Of a stretch of 64,000 nt of DNA, positions 33,973 through 44,547 are shown piece after piece. The DNA comes from Desulfosudis oleivorans. Lineage in GTDB: Bacteria; Desulfobacterota; Desulfobacteria; Desulfobacterales; SURF-7. The notes under the pieces are model-generated. The model ran no database searches and was not told the DNA's origin. It saw only the letters and a program-made list of their open reading frames with translations. The position numbers were made by a program, and so were the translations under genes. Numbering within the stretch: position 1 is the stretch's first letter; each line of letters starts with the position of its first letter. The DNA is taken from positions 139,757 to 203,756 of the forward strand of contig DYJD01000012.1 in assembly GCA_020723325.1 (NCBI GenBank), in the 5' to 3' direction.

Positions 33973-36055
33973 TATTGTTTTCCAGAACAGCCTTGTGACT
34001 CAAACGGATTTTACCTTCCGGCGATACTTCCAGCACCTTGACTTTCAAGGTCTCGCCTTCTTTGACCACATCCGTCACCCGTTTCACATGATGGTTTGAC
34101 AGTTGTGAAATATGCACCAGGCCGTCCGTGCCCGGGGCCAGTTGCACAAAGGCGCCGAAATCCGTGATTTTCACCACCAGTCCTTCGTAGATGGCCCCCA
34201 CTTCCGGTTCCATGGTGATTTCCTTGATTTTGCGTACCGCCGCGTCACTGTCCGCCTGGGATGTGGCGCTCACCTTGACCGCGCCGGAATCATCAATATC
34301 GATACGGGTGTTGGTCTCACTCTGGATGGCCCGGATCACTTTTCCGCCCGGTCCGATGACATCCCGGATTTTATCGGGATTGATCATAATGGTGACGTTT
34401 TTAGGCGCGTGGGGTGAAAGATCATTGCGGGCCTCCTTCAGGGCCACAGCCATTTTTTCAAGGATATGCAAGCGTCCCTGCCTGGCCTGATCCAGGGCTT
34501 TTTCCATGATCTCCTTGGATAATTCCTTGATTTTGATGTCCATCTGCAGGGCCGTGACACCTTTGGCGGTGCCGGCGACTTTAAAATCCATATCGCCGAA
34601 ATGATCCTCGTCCCCCAGAATATCCGACAACACCGCCACCTTGTCCCCTTCCTTGATAAGTCCCATGGCAATGCCGGAAACCGGCGCTTTCACCGGCACG
34701 CCGCCGTCCATTAAAGCCAGGCTGCCGGCGCAAACCGTTCCCATGGAGGAAGAGCCGTTGGATTCCATGACTTCCGAAACCAGTCGAATGGTATAGTCGA
34801 ACTGCTCTTTATCCGGCAATATTTTCTCAATGGCGCGGGTGGCCAGGGCGCCGTGGCCGATGTCCCTTCGGCCGGGACCGCCGATGCGCCGCACTTCCCC
34901 CACGGAAAAGGGCGGAAAATTGTAATGCAGCATGAAGGGTTTGGTTTCATCACCGCTCAGGGTCTCAACGCGCTGTTCATCCTGGCCCGAACCGAGAGTC
35001 AACACGCCCAGCACCTGGGTTTCCCCCCTGGTAAACAAGGCGCTGCCATGGGGCCGGGGCAGAATCCCCACCTCGCAAGTAATCGGCCTGACCTCGTCGA
35101 ATTTGCGGTTGTCGATGCGGCGGCCTTGGTTCAATACCATGTCACGGCTGATGTGTTTCTGCAGGTCATACAAGATCTCTTTGGCCTCGGTAACACAATC
35201 CGGATCTTCCGCTTTTACTGTTTCCAACAGTTCTATTTTCAACGCCCGCATGGCTTCGTTGCGTTGCCCCTTTTCCGGAATGGTCAGGGCCGCGCGGATT
35301 TTGTCTGCCGCAACAGCGTTTATTTTTTCCACCAGGGCTGGATTCTTTTGCGGTTGGATCGATGGGCGTTTCTGTACTCCCAAGGCTTGTTTCAATTGCT
35401 CCTGAATTTCGATCAAAGGTTGCATGGCCTGATGGCCGAAGAAAACAGCCTCCAGCATATCGGCTTCACTCACTTCATTGCCGCCGCCTTCCACCATGAC
35501 CACACCGGTCTTTGACCCGGCCACCACAATGTTGATATCGCAAGCCGCGGATTCACCGATGGTGGGATTTGCCACCAGGCGCCCATCCAGACGTCCCACG
35601 CGCACGGCGGCAATGGGTCCCGCAAAGGGGATATCCGATATCTCCAGGGCAGCGGAAGCACCGATCATGGCCAGGATATCCGGCTCGTTTTCCTTGTCCA
35701 TGGAAAGCACGGTGGCGATCACCTGGGTCTCACAGCGATAATGTTTTGGAAACAAGGGCCGGATGGGCCGGTCGATCAACCGGCAGGTGAGAATTTCTTT
35801 TTCACTGGGGCGTCCGATTTCCCTTCTGAAATAATTACCCGGGATCCGCCCGGCGGCGTAAATTTTCTCCTGATACTCCACGGACAGGGGCAGGAAATCC
35901 GTTTCCTCCCGTTCATCCTTGTCGGCGACCACCGTTACCAAAACAATCGTTTCGCCGTAACTGACCCAGACGGCTCCGGAGGCTTGTTTGGCGATTTTAC
36001 CGGCCTGGATACTCAGTGTTTTTCCACCAATTTCTGCTTTGAATGAAAATTCCAT
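33956..36055 (-). CDS. pnp: Polyribonucleotide nucleotidyltransferase (PNPase)
   Basis: A 699-residue 3'-5' exoribonuclease that uses phosphate and joins the RNA degradosome. Two RNase PH cores (about 10-220 and 310-540), a KH domain with the [18 protein letters not shown] loop (about 560) and a C-terminal S1 domain ([20 protein letters not shown]) are in the standard order and length. It follows rpsO by 145 bases, the usual neighbourhood. In E. coli the leader of pnp is cut by RNase III for autocontrol; here a short hairpin (CGTCCG-AACC-CGGACG) is seen in the leader near 36147-36162. Confidence 0.97.
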   Translation of the reverse strand: MEFSFKAEIGGKTLSIQAGKIAKQASGAVWVSYGETIVLVTVVADKDEREETDFLPLSVEYQEKIYAAGRIPGNYFRREIGRPSEKEILTCRLIDRPIRPLFPKHYRCETQVIATVLSMDKENEPDILAMIGASAALEISDIPFAGPIAAVRVGRLDGRLVANPTIGESAACDINIVVAGSKTGVVMVEGGGNEVSEADMLEAVFFGHQAMQPLIEIQEQLKQALGVQKRPSIQPQKNPALVEKINAVAADKIRAALTIPEKGQRNEAMRALKIELLETVKAEDPDCVTEAKEILYDLQKHISRDMVLNQGRRIDNRKFDEVRPITCEVGILPRPHGSALFTRGETQVLGVLTLGSGQDEQRVETLSGDETKPFMLHYNFPPFSVGEVRRIGGPGRRDIGHGALATRAIEKILPDKEQFDYTIRLVSEVMESNGSSSMGTVCAGSLALMDGGVPVKAPVSGIAMGLIKEGDKVAVLSDILGDEDHFGDMDFKVAGTAKGVTALQMDIKIKELSKEIMEKALDQARQGRLHILEKMAVALKEARNDLSPHAPKNVTIMINPDKIRDVIGPGGKVIRAIQSETNTRIDIDDSGAVKVSATSQADSDAAVRKIKEITMEPEVGAIYEGLVVKITDFGAFVQLAPGTDGLVHISQLSNHHVKRVTDVVKEGETLKVKVLEVSPEGKIRLSHKAVLENNNEPTR

Positions 36056-36200
36056 ATTACATCTCCTAATCCATGGACCTCGGCCGCAACCCTCGCATGA
36101 TTGTGGTTACCTTCCCATGCTGATGCATAAACGCGACGACTCGATCCGTCCGAACCCGGACGAACCCAAGCCAAAAGTGAAAACGCGATGTTCCACGGTC

Positions 36201-36470
36201 TTATCTTCGCAACTCCAGACTTTCGATGAGGGTCTGATAGCGTTTCAGATCCTTGCTTTTTACATAATTGAGCAGGCGACGACGCCGGCCCACCAGGATC
36301 AACAGTCCGCGGCGGGAATGATGGTCCTTTGCATGGGTCTTGACATGTTCTGTCAGATAGGTGATGCGCTGGGTCAACAGCGCGATCTGAACTTCCGGTG
36401 AACCGGTGTCCACTTCATGCAGTTTAAAACGGTTAATCACGTCTTTTTTGTTTTCGGTTGTTAATGTCAC
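36201..36470 (-). CDS. rpsO: 30S ribosomal protein S15
   Basis: An 89-residue protein of exact S15 length. [33 protein letters not shown] and [11 protein letters not shown] are the rRNA-binding helices. S15 helps assemble the central domain of the 30S subunit. It lies between truB and pnp, the classic order. Confidence 0.98.
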   Translation of the reverse strand: MTLTTENKKDVINRFKLHEVDTGSPEVQIALLTQRITYLTEHVKTHAKDHHSRRGLLILVGRRRRLLNYVKSKDLKRYQTLIESLELRR

Positions 36471-36572
36471 TTTTCAGGTCTCCTTGTTAAACATTTTTAT
36501 ACCAAAATCATTATCTCCTGAGGCTGTAGGGACGAAAAATTATTCGCCCCTGCAAAACCCGTTCGCGGCGTT

Positions 36573-37493
36573 TTATCCAGGCGGGGCAAACACACAACAA
36601 TATCGAAACGACTGTGTATCTGCATCGGTTTGCATCACCGCCAATAAGACGCCGGCCGCATCCACTATCTTCATAAACCCGGCATAGCCCTTATCGGCAC
36701 CCGGAACCACTTGCCGGGCCTGCACATCCTGGTGATCCAGGCTGCGGCCGTGACGGATCTTCGCCACCAGGGCCGCATCCGCCGTATAGGCGCTCATGCC
36801 CTTCAACAGCTCCGGCATACCCACCAGCTTATCGAACAATTTGCCGGATAAAGCAAGGGTTTCCAGTTCTGAAAGATCCATAGCCCGGTCAATGGAAAAA
36901 CCGCAACATTCCGTGCGCCGCAAATCCCGGAGATGCCCGCCGCATCCAAGGCTCCCGCCGATATCATGGCAAAGCGTCCGAATATACGTGCCGCTTGAAC
37001 AATGCACCGTAAAGCGCACTTCCGGCAGGTCCATGGAAAGCAATTCAATGGACCAAATGGTAACAGGTCTGGGCGGTTTCACCACTGCTTTGCCCTGACG
37101 CGCCAGCTTATAAAGGGGCACGCCGCCATGTTTCAAGGCTGAAAAAGCCGGAGGCTGCTGCCGGATTTCCCCGGTAAAAGCGTGAAAGGCCTCGCGCACC
37201 GCCGCTTCGGTAATCCCTTGCCAATCTTTTTCCGCGGTCACCTTGCCTGTGGCATCCTGGGTATCGGTGACCCGGCCCAATACCATGGTTGCCGCATATT
37301 TTTTATTCCCGCCCAACAAAAACCGGGCCAACCGCGTGGCCTGATTAAAACAGCAAATCATGACCCCGGTGGCAAATGGATCCAATGTGCCGGTATGACC
37401 GACCTTGGCGGCCCTTGACCATTTTTTCAAACAGGCCACCACCCGAGCCGAGGTCATGCCCTGGGGTTTATCGACTGCAATGGCCCCGTTCAT
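36573..37493 (-). CDS. truB: tRNA pseudouridine-55 synthase
   Basis: A 306-residue enzyme that makes pseudouridine 55 in the T arm of tRNAs. The catalytic aspartate is Asp38 in HTGTLDPFATGV. Motif I (VDKPQGMTS), the YIRTLCHDIG segment and a C-terminal PUA-like part complete the type. It starts 27 bases after nrnA stops. Confidence 0.96.
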   Translation of the reverse strand: MNGAIAVDKPQGMTSARVVACLKKWSRAAKVGHTGTLDPFATGVMICCFNQATRLARFLLGGNKKYAATMVLGRVTDTQDATGKVTAEKDWQGITEAAVREAFHAFTGEIRQQPPAFSALKHGGVPLYKLARQGKAVVKPPRPVTIWSIELLSMDLPEVRFTVHCSSGTYIRTLCHDIGGSLGCGGHLRDLRRTECCGFSIDRAMDLSELETLALSGKLFDKLVGMPELLKGMSAYTADAALVAKIRHGRSLDHQDVQARQVVPGADKGYAGFMKIVDAAGVLLAVMQTDADTQSFRYCCVFAPPG

Positions 37494-37520
37494 CCAACCT
37501 GCCGTACCATCTTAGCCGGA

Positions 37521-38495
37521 TCACAAGGCATCTGCAAGACTCAAGATCTTGGCCTTGACTTCGGAAAGGCTGGCAGTCATGTTAAAGCCCGCGGCACTGA
37601 TGTGGCCGCCGCCGCCGTAGCGTGCCGCAATCTCCGCCACGTCCACGGTCCCGTCGGATCGCAGGCTGATATGAAAATGCCCCTGGCCCTTGGGAATATT
37701 ACCGGCGCCGTTTTTACTCTCAAAAATTAAGGCTGCCACCCGGACATCCTCGATATGCCTTGCATAATTGATCAACCGGCCGATATCCTCGGGCTTTGTG
37801 CCGGTCTTTTCCAGCATCTCCTGGGTCAAGGACATGATGGACAGTTTTCCGTTTTCAGACACTTCAATGGACTCCAATACCAGATTCAACAACTTGATAC
37901 GGCTCAGGGAATAGGTAATGTAAACATGGTTGGCCACCAGATTGGGGTCCACACCGAGGCCCACCATCTCCTCGCAAATACCAAAGGCCTCCTTATTGGT
38001 GTTGGAGAACCGGAAGGAGCCGGTATCCGTCATGATGCCGGTATAGATACCGAAGGCCATGGCTTTGGTTACCGAAACAGCCAGGGCTTTTACAATCCGA
38101 TAAACGATCTCCGCCGTTGCACAGGCCGATGGATCAATCATCTGCAAATGGCCGAAATGGGTGTTGGTCAAGTGGTGATCAATGTTGATGATAACGGGAA
38201 TGCGCCGGATCAGGTCCGCCTTGTCGCCGGTGCGCGGTAGATCGCCGCAATCCAGGATCACCGCTGTGTCAAAACCTTCCACATCGTCCAAGCAGTTGGT
38301 TATCTTACCCACAGCCGGCAAGAATTGATACATCTTCGGTGTGGGTGTTTCATTATATAATGTTACTTTTTTTTGCATGTCCGCAAGGGCCAGCCCCAAG
38401 GCCAACTGGGAACCCAGGGCATCGCCATCAGGTTGTATGTGCGAGGCCACCAGCACTTGCCGACACTGATTAAGATGTTGAATTATCTGATTCAT
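37521..38495 (-). CDS. nrnA: DHH-family oligoribonuclease/phosphatase (NrnA-like)
   Basis: A 324-residue DHH/DHHA1 enzyme. Motifs are SHIQPDGDALGS (residues 18-29), ILDCGD, NIDHHLTN and the C-terminal RYGGGGHISAAGF. NrnA enzymes degrade 2-5-nt RNA and remove phosphate from pAp, the by-product of sulfate assimilation. It sits between rbfA and truB, its usual place, and overlaps the end of rbfA by 26 bases. Confidence 0.9.
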   Translation of the reverse strand: MNQIIQHLNQCRQVLVASHIQPDGDALGSQLALGLALADMQKKVTLYNETPTPKMYQFLPAVGKITNCLDDVEGFDTAVILDCGDLPRTGDKADLIRRIPVIINIDHHLTNTHFGHLQMIDPSACATAEIVYRIVKALAVSVTKAMAFGIYTGIMTDTGSFRFSNTNKEAFGICEEMVGLGVDPNLVANHVYITYSLSRIKLLNLVLESIEVSENGKLSIMSLTQEMLEKTGTKPEDIGRLINYARHIEDVRVAALIFESKNGAGNIPKGQGHFHISLRSDGTVDVAEIAARYGGGGHISAAGFNMTASLSEVKAKILSLADAL

Positions 38496-38856
38496 GCTCT
38501 TCTTGCCGTAAGGCTTTCAAAACGGATTCTATGCGCGCCCCGTATTCAAACGATTCATCATAGTGAAATTTAAAATCCGGCATATAACGCAAGCCCAGAC
38601 TTTGTGCAAGGGTCCGTTTAATAAAACTCAGGGCGCTTTGAAAGCCTTTCATGGCCTCTTCCCGGTACTGGGTATCCTCCGGTGGAATCTGCGTTTTGGT
38701 GAAATAAATGGTGGCCAGGCGCAGGTCCCGGCTCATTTTCACCCCGGTGATGAGCACCCCGTTGAGGCGCGGATCTTTAATCTCTTTATACAATAACTCG
38801 GAAAGCTTCTTCCGAATCTGGCCGCTGACGCGATCGGCTCTGGAAAACGGCTTCAT
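38470..38856 (-). CDS. rbfA: Ribosome-binding factor A
   Basis: A 128-residue 16S rRNA maturation factor with a KH-like fold. Family marks are the start RVSGQIRKKLSELLYKEIKD, the KMSRDLRLATIYFT strand and the LRYMPDFKFHYDES loop. It overlaps DUF503 by 4 bases and nrnA by 26, so the three are co-translated. Confidence 0.95.
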   Translation of the reverse strand: MKPFSRADRVSGQIRKKLSELLYKEIKDPRLNGVLITGVKMSRDLRLATIYFTKTQIPPEDTQYREEAMKGFQSALSFIKRTLAQSLGLRYMPDFKFHYDESFEYGARIESVLKALRQEEHESDNSTS

Positions 38857-39140
38857 AGATTGATGATCTCCATCTCCGTATCAATGATTTCCGCCAGGCC
38901 CATTTCTTCAGCCAGATTAAACATTTTATCGATCTTGGAATTGATCAAAATGCGGTCGTTGCCGGCCAATGTGAAGCCGACTTCCGCGCGCTGATGGGCG
39001 TCGTTGTCCGCCGTTTCCGCCACCGAGGCATTGAAATTGCTGCGCAACTTTGCCACGATGGCTTTGATGATCTTGCGCTTTTCCTTCAGGCTATGACAAT
39101 CATGCAACCTGAAGCGGATTATGCCTATACCGACAACCAT
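38853..39140 (-). CDS. DUF503 family protein
   Basis: A 95-residue protein with the family start VVGIGIIRFRLHDCHSLKEK and the middle NASVAETADNDAHQRAEVGF. DUF503 members (YlxP) are small alpha/beta proteins, found next to rbfA and infB, and linked to ribosome maturation only by context. It lies 22 bases after infB. Confidence 0.92.
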   Translation of the reverse strand: MVVGIGIIRFRLHDCHSLKEKRKIIKAIVAKLRSNFNASVAETADNDAHQRAEVGFTLAGNDRILINSKIDKMFNLAEEMGLAEIIDTEMEIINL

Positions 39141-39162
39141 TCTCTTCTCTTATAACTTTCTT

Positions 39163-41916
39163 TTATTCCATTGTCGGCTTGATTTCTTCCAGATAATAGC
39201 ATTCAATTTCATCACCGATTTTGATGTCATTGAAATTCTCTATGCCGATGCCGCATTCATACCCAAGCAGAACCTCCCGGGCGTCATCCTTGTAACGGCG
39301 CAGGGAGGAAATCTTGCCGTCATAGATGATCACGCCTTCCCGCAGCAGTCGCACATGCTGATTTCTTTCAATTTTACCCTCGGTCACATAGGAGCCGGCA
39401 ATGGCGCCGACCTTGGGAATCATGAAAACCTCCCGGACTTCGGCGCGTCCCAGGACACGTTCCACGAATTTGGAATCCATCATGCCCACCATGGCATCCT
39501 TGATATCCTTGATGGCATTATAGATAATGTTATAAAAACGCATGTCCACATGCTCTTCAGACGCCATTTCCTGGACCTTGGCAGAGGGTCGCACATTGAA
39601 GCCCACGATGATGGCATTCATGACCGCGGCCAGGGAAACATCCGATTCGCTGACAGTACCGGTGGCGGCATGGACGACGTTGATCTTGACTTCATGGCTG
39701 CTCAGCTTGATCAAGGAGTCTTTCAAGGCCTCAATACTGCCGTGGACATCGGCCTTGATGATCAGGTTGAGATCCTTGACTTCGCCTTCCTCCAGTTTCT
39801 CGAACAGGCCTTCCAGACTCAGGCGGCTGGATTTGGCCAGGTCCTTGGCCCGCTGTTTCTGCTGCCTATGCATACTGACCTGCTTGGCGTTCTTCTCATC
39901 CTCAAGGGTGATCATCTCATCGCCGGCACCCGGCACGCCGTTCAGACCCAGAACTTCCACCGGTATGGAAGGACCGGCGCTTTCAATGGGCTGGCCCTTG
40001 TCGTTCAACATGGCCCTGACCTTGCCGTAATGAATGCCGCAAACAATGGAATCTCCGGCATGCAGGGTGCCTTCCTTGACCAGCACGGTGGCCACCGGCC
40101 CCCGGCCGGAATCAAGCTTGGCCTCGATGACATGCCCCCGGGCGAGCTTGTCCGGATTGGCCTTTAATTCCATCATCTCGGCCTGCAGCAAGACCATGTC
40201 CAGCAGATCATCGATACCGATATTCTGCTTGGCCGATACATTCACGAAAATGGTTTCCCCACCCCATTCTTCCGATAACACATTGTGATCAGCTAGTTCC
40301 CGCTTGACCCGTTCCGGTTCGGCATCGGGCTTGTCGATCTTGTTCACGGCCACGATGATGGGCACACCGGCGGCCTTGGCATGATTGATGGCTTCAATGG
40401 TCTGGGGCATAACCCCGTCATCGGCCGCCACCACTAAAATAACGATATCCGTCACCTGGGCGCCCCGGGAACGCATGGCGGTAAAAGCTTCATGACCGGG
40501 TGTATCCAGAAAGGATATCAAGCCTTTTTCCGTTTGAACATTGTAGGCGCCGATATGCTGGGTGATGCCGCCGGCCTCGTCGGCGGTGACGCTGGATTTC
40601 CGGATGACATCCAGCAAGGAGGTCTTGCCGTGGTCCACGTGTCCCATGATGGTAACCACCGGCGGCCGCTTGATCAATTCCTCCGGCTTGTCTTCCTGTG
40701 CCCCGAGGATTTCCGCTTCTTCAAAACCGGCGCGCTCGGTCTCATACCCGAATTCAGCCGCCACCAGTGCGGCCGTGTCATAATCTATGGTCTGGTTGAC
40801 CGTGGCCATCACCCCCATGCCCATCAGTTTCTGGATCATTTCACTGGACTTGATGCCCATGCGCTTGGACAAATCGGAAAGGATGATGGCGTCATCGATC
40901 TTGACGCGGCGCTTGATGGCTTTGGGCACCGTGATCTGGGTTTTCTGCCCCACCGGCGCCTTGTTTTTGGCGCCTTTTTTGGCTTTGCGGCCCCGCACAA
41001 GCTCATCATCATACAGTTCCTTGCCTTCAACAATAGACTTTTTCTTAAAGGCTATCTTCTTCTTAAAGAATTTTTTATCTTTTTCGACCTCTGGAAGCTT
41101 CTTCTTCTTTTTCCCCCGCCGATCATCCGGATCTTCACCTTCCTCGGTCAGCGCAGGCAGTTCGGCTGAAACCACTACGGTTTCAGGCGCTTGCACCAGT
41201 GGCGCCTCTTCCATAATTTCCGTTTCAGCCGGCGTAAGTTTCGGTCTTTCCGGCAAGCTGATGATTTTAGCAGCCATGCGTTTCTTGGTCTTTTTCTGGA
41301 GTCTGTCCGGCCGCTCTTCCTTTTCCGCCTCCAATAAAGACGGCTCTGCCGCAGGTGCGGACGCCTCAGGTTGAACCGGAATTTCTTCCAATGGTGTCCG
41401 GATGGGCCCGGCAACCGCTTCCACCCTGACAACCGGCTTCTCCGGCCGGGCCGCGACCGCTTCGACAACCGCCGGCGTTTCCACCGGCTCAGGAGCAGTC
41501 TCGATTTCAACAGACTCAGGAGCAGCCGGAACCTCCGGTTCAGGCATTTTTTGCTGTTCCGGCCTGGCAGCTTCCGGCAGCTTTGCCTCAACCTTGCTCT
41601 CTTCCATCAGCTTGGCCGTCTGAATGAGTTCCGGTTCAGCAACCGGTTCGGCTGCCGCAGCTTCAGAGGCAGTGGGCGCTGCCGCCTCCGGCGCGGCAAC
41701 CTTCCGCCTTCTGATAATTGTCGGCTGAACTCTTTTTTCCTCCAGCTCGTTTTTCTTCCGGCCAAGGACGTGGGCCTTGATATGACTTACCATGTCATCT
41801 TCCAAGGAACTCATATGACTTTTGACATCAATATTCATGCCTAAAATTTTATCCATAAGCATTTTATTGGTCATATTCAGATCCCGGGCAAGTTCATACA
41901 CTCTGATTTTTGCCAT
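39163..41916 (-). CDS. infB: Translation initiation factor IF-2
   Basis: A 917-residue GTPase that brings initiator tRNA to the 30S subunit. The first 50 residues are an IF2-N module ([20 protein letters not shown]). Residues about 75-330 are a Pro/Glu/Ala-rich then Lys-rich linker of low complexity. A second IF2-N occurs near 345, and the G domain starts at about 425 with [12 protein letters not shown], then DTPGHEAF and NKID. Domains II-IV complete it. It follows nusA by 13 bases. Confidence 0.98.
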   Translation of the reverse strand: MAKIRVYELARDLNMTNKMLMDKILGMNIDVKSHMSSLEDDMVSHIKAHVLGRKKNELEEKRVQPTIIRRRKVAAPEAAAPTASEAAAAEPVAEPELIQTAKLMEESKVEAKLPEAARPEQQKMPEPEVPAAPESVEIETAPEPVETPAVVEAVAARPEKPVVRVEAVAGPIRTPLEEIPVQPEASAPAAEPSLLEAEKEERPDRLQKKTKKRMAAKIISLPERPKLTPAETEIMEEAPLVQAPETVVVSAELPALTEEGEDPDDRRGKKKKKLPEVEKDKKFFKKKIAFKKKSIVEGKELYDDELVRGRKAKKGAKNKAPVGQKTQITVPKAIKRRVKIDDAIILSDLSKRMGIKSSEMIQKLMGMGVMATVNQTIDYDTAALVAAEFGYETERAGFEEAEILGAQEDKPEELIKRPPVVTIMGHVDHGKTSLLDVIRKSSVTADEAGGITQHIGAYNVQTEKGLISFLDTPGHEAFTAMRSRGAQVTDIVILVVAADDGVMPQTIEAINHAKAAGVPIIVAVNKIDKPDAEPERVKRELADHNVLSEEWGGETIFVNVSAKQNIGIDDLLDMVLLQAEMMELKANPDKLARGHVIEAKLDSGRGPVATVLVKEGTLHAGDSIVCGIHYGKVRAMLNDKGQPIESAGPSIPVEVLGLNGVPGAGDEMITLEDEKNAKQVSMHRQQKQRAKDLAKSSRLSLEGLFEKLEEGEVKDLNLIIKADVHGSIEALKDSLIKLSSHEVKINVVHAATGTVSESDVSLAAVMNAIIVGFNVRPSAKVQEMASEEHVDMRFYNIIYNAIKDIKDAMVGMMDSKFVERVLGRAEVREVFMIPKVGAIAGSYVTEGKIERNQHVRLLREGVIIYDGKISSLRRYKDDAREVLLGYECGIGIENFNDIKIGDEIECYYLEEIKPTME

Positions 41917-41929
41917 TCATCCCCCTTTA

Positions 41930-43318
41930 TTAATCCTCGGTCGGTCCGCCGTTTTCCATTTCTACGCCGTTGGGAGAAGGCGCCCCTTCTTCCGGCATTC
42001 TGTCTTCTTCGCCCTCTGCTGAAATCGATCCGGCCTCGGTCTCAACCGTCTCGTTTCCGTCAGCGTTTTTTTCCTGTTTGGCCGCCACCACCAGCTTGGC
42101 GTTCTTGATTAATAAAGCTGCTTTTTCAGCATCGATATCCCGGATTTGGGTCAAATCTTTGCGGGTGGCCCGGCTTAGTTCCTCGGCTGAATAAAAACCC
42201 TTTTCATAAAGCCCATCCGCCAACCCGATATTGACCCCGGGTACTTCCAGCAGGGAGTCATACCCATCCTTCATGGCCTTGCTGTAGGCCGATTCGCTTT
42301 GAACATCCAAATGCCAGCCGGTCAGTTTGGAGGCCAGGCGGACATTCTGCCCGCGCTTGCCAATGGCCACAGACAGGAATTCATCCGGCACAATGACTTC
42401 CATGGATTTATCTTCCTCGTCGATGATCACCCGCAATATTTCCGCCGGCGACAAGGCATTGCAAACGAATTTAGCCGGGTCCACATGCCAGGGGATGATA
42501 TCGATTTTTTCACCCCGCAGTTCCTGCACCACATTTTGCACGCGGCTGCCTTTCATGCCCACGCAGGCGCCCACCGGATCAATATCCGAATCCATGGAGC
42601 TGACAGCGATTTTGGCACGGCTGCCTGGTTCCCGGGCCGCGGCCACAATCTGAACAATCCCTTCGCTGATTTCAGGAACTTCGGTTTTAAATAAATTGAT
42701 CAGAAAATCCGGATGGGTTCGGGAAAGCACAACCTGGGGACCTCTTTGGGATTCACCATGCACTTTCATGATGTTGGCGCGAATGCGGTCGCCCCGGCGG
42801 TAGGTTTCCCGCGGGATCTGCTCCCGCTGGGGTAGAATCGCTTCGGCAGTGCCCACATTGACGATGATATCCAGACGATCGATACGTTGAACAATCCCGT
42901 TGATGATTTCACCCTTGCGGTTGATAAAGCCGGAATAGACTGCTTCCCGCTCGGCATCCTTCATCTTTTGGATGATCACTTGCTTGGCGGATTGGGCGGC
43001 AATACGGCCGAAGGTCTTGGCATCCATTTTCGTGCCCAGGCTGTCGCCCACCTGACATTCGGGATCCAATTTTCGGCCGGCCTTGAGAGAAATCTGGAGA
43101 TCCGGATCGGTTATGGTCTCCACCACTTCTTTGAACTGAAAAATTTCAATATCGCCGGTCTCTTCATTGTAATTGGCTTCAATTTCGATCTTGTTGCCGA
43201 ATTTCTTTCTGGCCGCCGATTTTAAAGCCTCCTCAAGCGTCTTCATCAAAATGGCAGGCTGGATGCCTTTCTCCCGACTTACCTGATCAATAACGCGTTT
43301 GATATCTGACATTAACAT
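41930..43318 (-). CDS. nusA: Transcription termination/antitermination factor NusA
   Basis: A 462-residue RNA polymerase partner. In order: N-terminal domain (about 1-125), S1 domain ([17 protein letters not shown]), KH1 ([19 protein letters not shown]) and KH2 ([16 protein letters not shown]). Then one helix-hairpin-helix repeat of the C-terminal kind ([18 protein letters not shown]) and an acidic tail. It overlaps rimP by 7 bases. Confidence 0.97.
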   Translation of the reverse strand: MLMSDIKRVIDQVSREKGIQPAILMKTLEEALKSAARKKFGNKIEIEANYNEETGDIEIFQFKEVVETITDPDLQISLKAGRKLDPECQVGDSLGTKMDAKTFGRIAAQSAKQVIIQKMKDAEREAVYSGFINRKGEIINGIVQRIDRLDIIVNVGTAEAILPQREQIPRETYRRGDRIRANIMKVHGESQRGPQVVLSRTHPDFLINLFKTEVPEISEGIVQIVAAAREPGSRAKIAVSSMDSDIDPVGACVGMKGSRVQNVVQELRGEKIDIIPWHVDPAKFVCNALSPAEILRVIIDEEDKSMEVIVPDEFLSVAIGKRGQNVRLASKLTGWHLDVQSESAYSKAMKDGYDSLLEVPGVNIGLADGLYEKGFYSAEELSRATRKDLTQIRDIDAEKAALLIKNAKLVVAAKQEKNADGNETVETEAGSISAEGEEDRMPEEGAPSPNGVEMENGGPTED

Positions 43319-43860
43319 CGGTTGTCTCCATTATAATTGACGAGCCTTCCCTTGGTTATATCCTGAAGCGGGATCGATGCGATTCGATTGTCTATTTCCA
43401 TTTGTACATTTCCGTCCTTGATTCCCAAAAGGACGCCTTTAAAATTTTTTTGCCCATCAAGGGCTTTTACGGTTTTCAGCATGGCTGTTCGGCCCTTAAA
43501 ACGGATATAGTCGCTTTCCTTTGAAAGCGGCCGATCCGACCCCGGGGATGAAACCTCTAAATTATAGGCCTTACCGGTTTCCAGATAAATGTCCAGGGCA
43601 TCCCCGAGCTCACGACTCACCTGCACACAGTCATCCAATTGAACACCGCCGGGTTTGTCGATGTAAATCCGCAAGATCAACCCTCTGGGTTCATGATGAT
43701 ACTCCACATGAACCAATTCCAGGCCCTGGGACTCACACAAGGGTCCGGCGATTTCCTTTACCCGTTCAACCACCACCTTTGCCGGAACAACGGTTTTTAC
43801 CGCACTCTCAACCTGCGGCTCCGGCCTGCCGGAAGTGTTCTTTCTTTTCTGTTTCTTCAA
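43312..43860 (-). CDS. rimP: Ribosome maturation factor RimP
   Basis: A 182-residue protein that helps 30S assembly. After a 25-residue basic leader the family pattern is clear: GLELVHVEYHHEPRGLILRIYIDKPGGVQLDDC and LEVSSPGSDRPL. The start appears to be TTG at 43860, since no ATG or GTG is placed better; GGAAGGGG is just upstream. It heads the nusA-infB operon and overlaps nusA. Confidence 0.92.
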   Translation of the reverse strand: MKKQKRKNTSGRPEPQVESAVKTVVPAKVVVERVKEIAGPLCESQGLELVHVEYHHEPRGLILRIYIDKPGGVQLDDCVQVSRELGDALDIYLETGKAYNLEVSSPGSDRPLSKESDYIRFKGRTAMLKTVKALDGQKNFKGVLLGIKDGNVQMEIDNRIASIPLQDITKGRLVNYNGDNRC

Positions 43861-43877
43861 GGCCCCTTCCCTTTCTG

Positions 43878-43905
43878 AAAAACAAAAACGGGCAATAGCC
43901 CGTTT
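43878..43905 (-). terminator. Terminator downstream of tRNA-Gly and upstream of rimP
   Basis: On the minus strand AAACGGGC-TATT-GCCCGTTT (43905-43886) is followed by TTGTTTTTC. The stem is perfect. It may end the tRNA transcript or attenuate the rimP operon. Confidence 0.75.
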
Positions 43906-44045
43906 CCGTTGATCAGGTAGACTTTTTCGTGCGAAATAGAAAGCTTTATCTACTTAAGCATAAACCATAGAATAAATCCATTTATCACAACCCAAAACAA
44001 AGTACTACCCTTTTTCAAAACACACCTGGAAAAGGCAGGCTTTTT

Positions 44046-44121
44046 TGGAGCGGGCAACGAGATTCGAACTCGCGACACCAAGCTTGGGAAGCTTGTACTC
44101 TACCAACTGAGCTATGCCCGC
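44046..44121 (-). tRNA. tRNA-Gly (anticodon CCC)
   Basis: On the minus strand GCGGGCA (44121-44115) pairs with TGCCCGC (44056-44050). The anticodon loop is TTCCCAA between CAAGC and GCTTG, giving CCC, which reads GGG. The T loop GTTCGAATC is present. The discriminator is U and the CCA end is encoded. Confidence 0.95.
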
Positions 44122-44174
44122 TTCTTAAGCGGAGCTTTATTTATGATAAAATCGCGCTTTTGTCAACAGGTAAC

Positions 44175-44528
44175 TTATTCAGCGTCTTGGGTAAGCAGGT
44201 CCCGGATGGTCAACAGCTCGGATCTGATTTCAGCCAGCGTGATCCGTTCCTCAGGATCTTTTTTCAAGCCGGTGTTCAAATATTGTTTGGCACCCTGGAT
44301 GGTGAACCTTTTTTCATGGAGCAGATGTTTTATCTTATGGATCAATTCCACATCCGCTCGGCGGTACAGGCGCTGACCGGAGTCGGTGCGCTTGGGATTG
44401 ATACCCTTGAACTCGGTTTCCCAAAACCGCAACACATAGGATTCCAGGCCGGTCATGGCGCTGACTTCGCCGATGCGAAAATAGCGCTTAGCCGGTATTT
44501 CCGGTTCGGTTGTTCCAGGTTTTTGCAT
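44175..44528 (-). CDS. MerR-family transcriptional regulator
   Basis: A 117-residue protein. Residues about 16-85 form the MerR winged helix (YFRIGEVSAMTGLESYVLRFWE, RLYRRADVELIHKIKHLLHE). The C-terminal 30 residues are a short helix for dimerisation; no cysteine or ligand motif is present. It follows pheT by 19 bases, a place often held by such a gene in this phylum. The target promoter is unknown. Confidence 0.9.
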   Translation of the reverse strand: MQKPGTTEPEIPAKRYFRIGEVSAMTGLESYVLRFWETEFKGINPKRTDSGQRLYRRADVELIHKIKHLLHEKRFTIQGAKQYLNTGLKKDPEERITLAEIRSELLTIRDLLTQDAE

Positions 44529-44547
44529 CCATCATCCCTTGCAATCA

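Noticed and set aside
36147..36162. Short hairpin between rpsO and pnp as a terminator
   Set aside because: Six base pairs without a T run; too weak to call as a terminator, mentioned only as a leader hairpin of pnp.
39121..40167. A 348-codon plus-strand frame opposite infB
   Set aside because: Antisense of the conserved GTPase region of infB.
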